From assembly GCA_964544145.1 (NCBI GenBank), contig CAZJAT010000044.1, positions 1 through 8,530 of the forward strand: a DNA stretch of 8,530 bases, given 5' to 3'. A program made the translations under genes and the position numbers. This document shows, piece after piece, positions 6,168 through 8,530 of the stretch (its first letter is position 1; each line of letters starts with the position of its first letter). Under the pieces are notes generated by a model. It saw only the letters and a program-made list of their open reading frames with translations. It was not told where the DNA came from and ran no database searches. The stretch comes from CAZJAT01 sp964544145. Its GTDB lineage: Bacteria; Hydrothermota; 32-111.

Positions 6168-7457
6168 ATGAGTAATAGAAATAAACTTATAATTATCATA
6201 CTAACATTTTTTGCAGCCTATTTTATACCATTCAGTAATGTCATTATACAAAAAGCAATTTCAGGAGCATTTCTAATGCTGCAGGATTATGCACAAAAGC
6301 ATATTATACTTTGTCTTGTGCCTGCATTTTTTATTGCAGGAGCAATTGGGGTATTTTTATCACAGGGATCTGTGATGAAATACCTAGGGGCAAAGGCTAA
6401 TAAAATTGTATCCTACTCTGTTGCATCCGTATCCGGTTCCATATTAGCTGTATGCTCATGTACGGTATTGCCGCTATTTTCCGGTATATACAGGATGGGA
6501 GCAGGTATAGGGCCTGCAACGGCATTTTTATATTCAGGGCCAGCAATCAATATAATGGCCATTGTGCTAACAGCAAAGGTGCTTGGTCTGGAAATAGGAA
6601 TTGCCAGAGCTGTCGGTGCAATTGTATTCGCTATTGTCATAGGCCTGCTTATGGCAGTAACATTCAGGCATGAAAAGCATATTGATAATGACTTGGTGAT
6701 TCCCGAAACAGAAGGCTCGATGAGCAGCAGGCAGAATGCCGTCTTTTTCTTTATATTGGTAGCAATACTTGTGTTTGCTAATTGGGCAAAGCCATCAGAA
6801 ACATCTGGTTTCTTTTATATTATATATTCATTGAAATGGTATATAACGGGATTCATGGGACTAATATTTTCAGGCATGCTGGTGAAATGGTTCAATGTAA
6901 AATGGTACATAATGCTAATCACAGGTATTGCGACTGTATTATTGGGACTGATATTATATCAATACCCCATTCTTGCATTTTCGGCAGCAATTGTGGGAGT
7001 AGTGATAGGGCTGATGACTGCCGATAACAGGGCAAAGACATGGCTGAATGAGACGCGTTCATTCGCATTTCAGATATTGCCTTTGCTGCTTGGAGGAATA
7101 ATGATTGCAGGATTTCTGTTGGGTATGCCAGGAAGCGGAAATGGTATTATTCCACAGGAATGGGTGGCATCGCTTGTAGGAGGCAATTCATTATGGGCAA
7201 ATCTTTTTGCATCAATTGTCGGTGCATTTATGTATTTTGCTACTCTGACAGAGATACCGATATTACAGGGACTTCTGAATGCAGGTATGGGTAAGGGGCC
7301 AGCACTTGCGTTGCTGCTGGCAGGACCGGCATTGTCTCTTCCCAATATGCTTGTAATACGCAGTGTTTTGGGAAATAAAAAAACGATTGTATTTGTAACA
7401 TATGTGATAATATTATCAACCTTTGGTGGAATGATATTCGGTTATATAGTTAAATAA
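6168..7457 (+). CDS. arsP: ArsP/DUF318-family permease (PF03773 type)
   Basis: 429 residues, about ten hydrophobic segments. The hallmark of the family is clear at about 86-130: SVSGSILAV-CSC-TVLPLFSGIYR then a glycine/proline-rich GPATAFLYSGPAINI stretch. The CxC (Cys96, Cys98) lies within a membrane helix. A related helix pair recurs near the end (about 355-398: TEIPILQGLL, GKGPALALLLAGPALSLPN), suggesting an internally duplicated transporter. Characterised ArsP members export trivalent organoarsenicals such as methylarsenite; many relatives have no known substrate. Here it is the only transporter in the arsenic operon. AAGGAG overlaps the ccdA stop, six bases before the start. The family call is firm; the symbol and substrate are inference from context. 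Confidence 0.82.
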   Translation: MSNRNKLIIIILTFFAAYFIPFSNVIIQKAISGAFLMLQDYAQKHIILCLVPAFFIAGAIGVFLSQGSVMKYLGAKANKIVSYSVASVSGSILAVCSCTVLPLFSGIYRMGAGIGPATAFLYSGPAINIMAIVLTAKVLGLEIGIARAVGAIVFAIVIGLLMAVTFRHEKHIDNDLVIPETEGSMSSRQNAVFFFILVAILVFANWAKPSETSGFFYIIYSLKWYITGFMGLIFSGMLVKWFNVKWYIMLITGIATVLLGLILYQYPILAFSAAIVGVVIGLMTADNRAKTWLNETRSFAFQILPLLLGGIMIAGFLLGMPGSGNGIIPQEWVASLVGGNSLWANLFASIVGAFMYFATLTEIPILQGLLNAGMGKGPALALLLAGPALSLPNMLVIRSVLGNKKTIVFVTYVIILSTFGGMIFGYIVK

Positions 7458-7469
7458 AAGGAGTTTTAA

Positions 7470-7700
7470 ATGATTATTAAAATCTTGGGAGGCGGATGTC
7501 CAAAGTGTAACAAGTTAACGCAAAATGCTCAAATAGCTGCAGAAGAATTAGGTCTTGATTACAGCATAGAAAAGATCACAGATTTCACAAAGTATGCAGA
7601 TTACGGTGTTATGATAACCCCCGCACTTGTTATTGATGACAAACTCATCTGCTCAGGCACAATCCTCTCATCATCCGAAATAAAACCATTTATGAAATAA
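7470..7700 (+). CDS. Small thioredoxin/glutaredoxin-like protein (CPKC)
   Basis: 76 residues, the size of the 'redox-active disulfide protein 2' (TM0996/MTH895-like) family. MIIKILGGGCPKC places the active-site pair Cys10/Cys13 straight after the first strand, and ITPALVIDDKLICSG gives the TP cis-proline loop and next strand. It also has an extra cysteine after that loop (LICSG). No signal peptide, so cytoplasmic. It is the last gene of the operon, 12 bases after the permease with AAAAGGAG as ribosome binding site. These proteins often accompany PF03773 permeases. A role carrying electrons to ArsC or CcdA, or handing a thiol-bound metalloid to the permease, is inferred. The reading frame ends four bases before the inverted-repeat element. 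Confidence 0.85.
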   Translation: MIIKILGGGCPKCNKLTQNAQIAAEELGLDYSIEKITDFTKYADYGVMITPALVIDDKLICSGTILSSSEIKPFMK

Positions 7701-7704
7701 ATAC

Positions 7705-7722
7705 AAAGGGTCGGAGTGTAGA
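7705..7722 (+). repeat. Left terminal inverted repeat
   Basis: 18-base arm beginning AAAGGGTC, identical in reverse complement to 7869-7886. It starts four bases after the stop codon of the small thioredoxin-like gene. Confidence 0.95.
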
Positions 7723-7747
7723 TTGCTAGATTTATCATAAATAAATC

Positions 7748-7776
7748 ATAAAATAACTAGTTTTATTTAATGTCAA
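7748..7776 (-). promoter_or_regulatory. Possible leftward promoter inside the element
   Basis: On the minus strand TTGACA (7776-7771) is followed after 17 bases by TTTTAT (7753-7748). The -35 is perfect and the -10 matches four of six. A transcript would leave the element through its left arm, antisense to the end of the arsenic operon. Confidence 0.3.
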
Positions 7777-7790
7777 TCTAAAAGAAATGC

Positions 7791-7819
7791 TTGACAAAAT
7801 ATACAATTTAATATATTAT
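7791..7819 (+). promoter_or_regulatory. Possible rightward promoter inside the element
   Basis: TTGACA (7791-7796), 17-base spacer, TATTAT (7814-7819): a perfect -35 and five of six at -10 with ideal spacing. Transcription from about 7826 would cross the right arm and run antisense into acpS. No reading frame of useful size follows, so any product would be a small or antisense RNA. Confidence 0.45.
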
Positions 7820-7849
7820 CATACTAAGTAATCACTCTTGGGGTAGTTG

Positions 7850-7871
7850 AAAAAAAGAAATCTACTTTTCT
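7850..7871 (-). terminator. Weak candidate terminator for the murJ-acpS transcript
   Basis: Read leftward, AGAAA (7871-7867), a six-base loop and TTTCT (7860-7856) form a five-pair AT-rich hairpin followed by six T. The T-run is good but the stem is weak. It lies inside the inverted-repeat element, partly overlapping its right arm. Confidence 0.25.
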
Positions 7872-7886
7872 ACACTCCGACCCTTT
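7869..7886 (-). repeat. Right terminal inverted repeat
   Basis: 18-base arm ending in GACCCTTT, the exact reverse complement of 7705-7722. It ends 27 bases from the acpS stop codon. Confidence 0.95.
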
Positions 7887-7913
7887 AAATCCCCTTTTTG
7901 TGGTAATGGGGTA

Positions 7914-8282
7914 TTATTGTTTTAGAAGGAGGATGGTGGCGGTGGCGTATTGTGTCGTGTGGGATATGGATAGGGATATATGAGTAATATGGAATTTATT
8001 CATAATATTCTGTGAAACCTCAATAATTGGTTTGCCTGTAATGTCATTGCTGATTTCCATATCCTGCCAATGTAATTCCTTGCCTATACCTGTTCCCAAT
8101 GCTTTTGAGAATGCTTCCTTTGCTGCCCATTTGCCTGCTAGTGTCTGATATTTAATTGTTTTTTCTTTTACCTGATTTATCTCTGTGTTAGTGAATATCA
8201 GTTTTTCCAGTGATGGGTTATCTTTGAATTTTTCAATTATTCTTTTTATTTCAATTATGTCTGTTCCGATTTCAAAATTCAT
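7914..8282 (-). CDS. acpS: Holo-[acyl-carrier-protein] synthase
   Basis: 122 residues, normal for the family. Transfers the 4'-phosphopantetheine arm of coenzyme A to a serine of apo acyl carrier protein (EC 2.7.8.7), enabling fatty acid synthesis. Landmarks: IGTDIIEI at the N-terminus with metal ligand Asp8, FTNTEI (30-35), the AGKWAAKEAFSKALGTGI helix with the second metal ligand Glu56, and SLSISHT near the C-terminus. The ATG overlaps the murJ stop as ATGA, with AAGGAG six bases upstream, so it is translationally coupled to murJ. No defects seen; an ordinary housekeeping gene. Confidence 0.95.
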   Translation of the reverse strand: MNFEIGTDIIEIKRIIEKFKDNPSLEKLIFTNTEINQVKEKTIKYQTLAGKWAAKEAFSKALGTGIGKELHWQDMEISNDITGKPIIEVSQNIMNKFHITHISLSISHTTQYATATILLLKQ

Positions 8283-8530
8283 TGAATTCTCCTTATACGT
8301 CTTTCAAGTAGTATATACAGATAAACTGCATTGAACCATACAGAAATGGATGTGCCAAGAGCAAGGCCGGAGAGACCCATGCGGGGCATGAGAATTATGT
8401 TTAATATGACATTGATAATAGCGCTGAACAAGGCTACTTTTAGTGGTGTTTTAGTGTCCAATAATGCATAAAATGCTCTTGAAAAAAGTGTTGTCATACC
8501 CATAGGCATTAATCCAATTGAGTAGTAAAT
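8279..8530 (-). CDS. murJ: Lipid II flippase MurJ, C-terminal part (5' end outside window)
   Basis: Open at the right edge; 83 residues plus stop are visible, continuous in frame from position 8530. The visible start, IYYSIGLMPMGMTTLFSRAF, continues into YALLDTKTPLK. This is the characteristic MurJ stretch (FYAL-D-TPLK) before the helix IINVILNIIL and the GLSGLALGTSISVWFN segment. MurJ (MviN/MOP superfamily) flips the peptidoglycan precursor lipid II across the inner membrane. The protein ends in ERRIRRIQ, a short basic tail just after a membrane helix; some MurJ proteins carry further helices, so this is a short-tailed form. The ATG at 8509 is internal, not the true start. Confidence 0.9.
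   Translation of the reverse strand: MYYSIGLMPMGMTTLFSRAFYALLDTKTPLKVALFSAIINVILNIILMPRMGLSGLALGTSISVWFNAVYLYILLERRIRRIQ

Larger units (their letters stand above)
7705..7886. mobile_element. MITE-like element with perfect 18-base terminal inverted repeats
   Basis: AAAGGGTCGGAGTGTAGA at 7705-7722 is repeated exactly in reverse complement at 7869-7886, enclosing 146 bases without a gene. The arms are clearly richer in G+C than the AT-rich interior. The interior holds further small hairpins: GATTTAT/ATAAATC (7729-7735/7741-7747), AAATAA/TTATTT (7751-7756/7763-7768) and TGTCAA/TTGACA (7771-7776/7791-7796). It sits exactly between two convergent operons. No convincing target-site duplication is seen; AAAT occurs at 7699-7702 and 7887-7890 but is two bases off the left arm. 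The form fits a non-autonomous transposon or a REP-type palindromic unit mobilised in trans. I cannot see copy number from one window. Confidence 0.65.

Noticed and set aside
6452..7027. Plus-strand frames at 6452-6673 and 6782-7027 with many cysteines
   Set aside because: Frame-shifted shadows of the permease, which is intact in its own frame across the whole stretch.
7705..7886. CRISPR or tandem-repeat array
   Set aside because: There are only two copies, in inverted orientation, with no spacers of regular size.
7891..7911. CCCC/GGGG hairpin with T5 between the element and acpS as a terminator
   Set aside because: Only four pairs, with the T-run inside the loop and not after the stem.

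Overview
The window is AT-rich (roughly one third G+C by eye) and bacterial. It carries MurJ and AcpS, two predicted lipoproteins, and mostly AGGAG-type ribosome binding sites. The redox and arsenic genes suggest an anaerobe or microaerophile. The large 'GxDxY' repeat protein resembles proteins I associate with uncultured, environmental, Gram-negative-type lineages. I cannot name a phylum from the sequence with confidence.

Layout. (1) Positions 1-922, minus strand: the N-terminal 307 residues of a lipoprotein with two tandem Cache-type sensor folds; it runs off the left edge. (2) 923-1112: a short divergent promoter region. (3) 1113-4207, plus strand: thiN (thiamine pyrophosphokinase), apparently read from a leaderless mRNA, overlapped by 19 bases by a secreted 836-residue protein. 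That protein has about 12 copies of a ~26-residue GNDxY/QG repeat followed by a HEAT-like helical tail. (4) 4208-4274: promoter/operator region. (5) 4275-7700, plus strand: a tight six-gene operon of ArsR regulator, LMW-PTP-type arsenate reductase, thioredoxin-like lipoprotein, CcdA-type membrane thiol transporter, ArsP/DUF318-type permease and a 76-residue CPKC thioredoxin-like protein. (6) 7705-7886: a 182-base gene-less element bounded by perfect 18-base terminal inverted repeats, with two possible outward-facing promoters. (7) 7914-8530, minus strand: acpS and the C-terminal end of murJ, overlapping by ATGA and converging on the element.

How the genes may work together. The six-gene operon looks like a self-contained thiol relay joined to a permease. 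ArsR would sense the metalloid. ArsC would reduce it and need a thiol donor. CcdA would carry electrons across the membrane to the lipid-anchored CxPC thioredoxin. The small CPKC protein would serve the cytoplasmic side. The permease has a CSC motif in a membrane segment. No ArsB, Acr3 or ArsA is present, so the permease would have to be the exporter, or the pump lies elsewhere. That is the most interesting functional question here. The most interesting non-coding object is the inverted-repeat element, which resembles a non-autonomous mobile or palindromic element inserted between two convergent operons.
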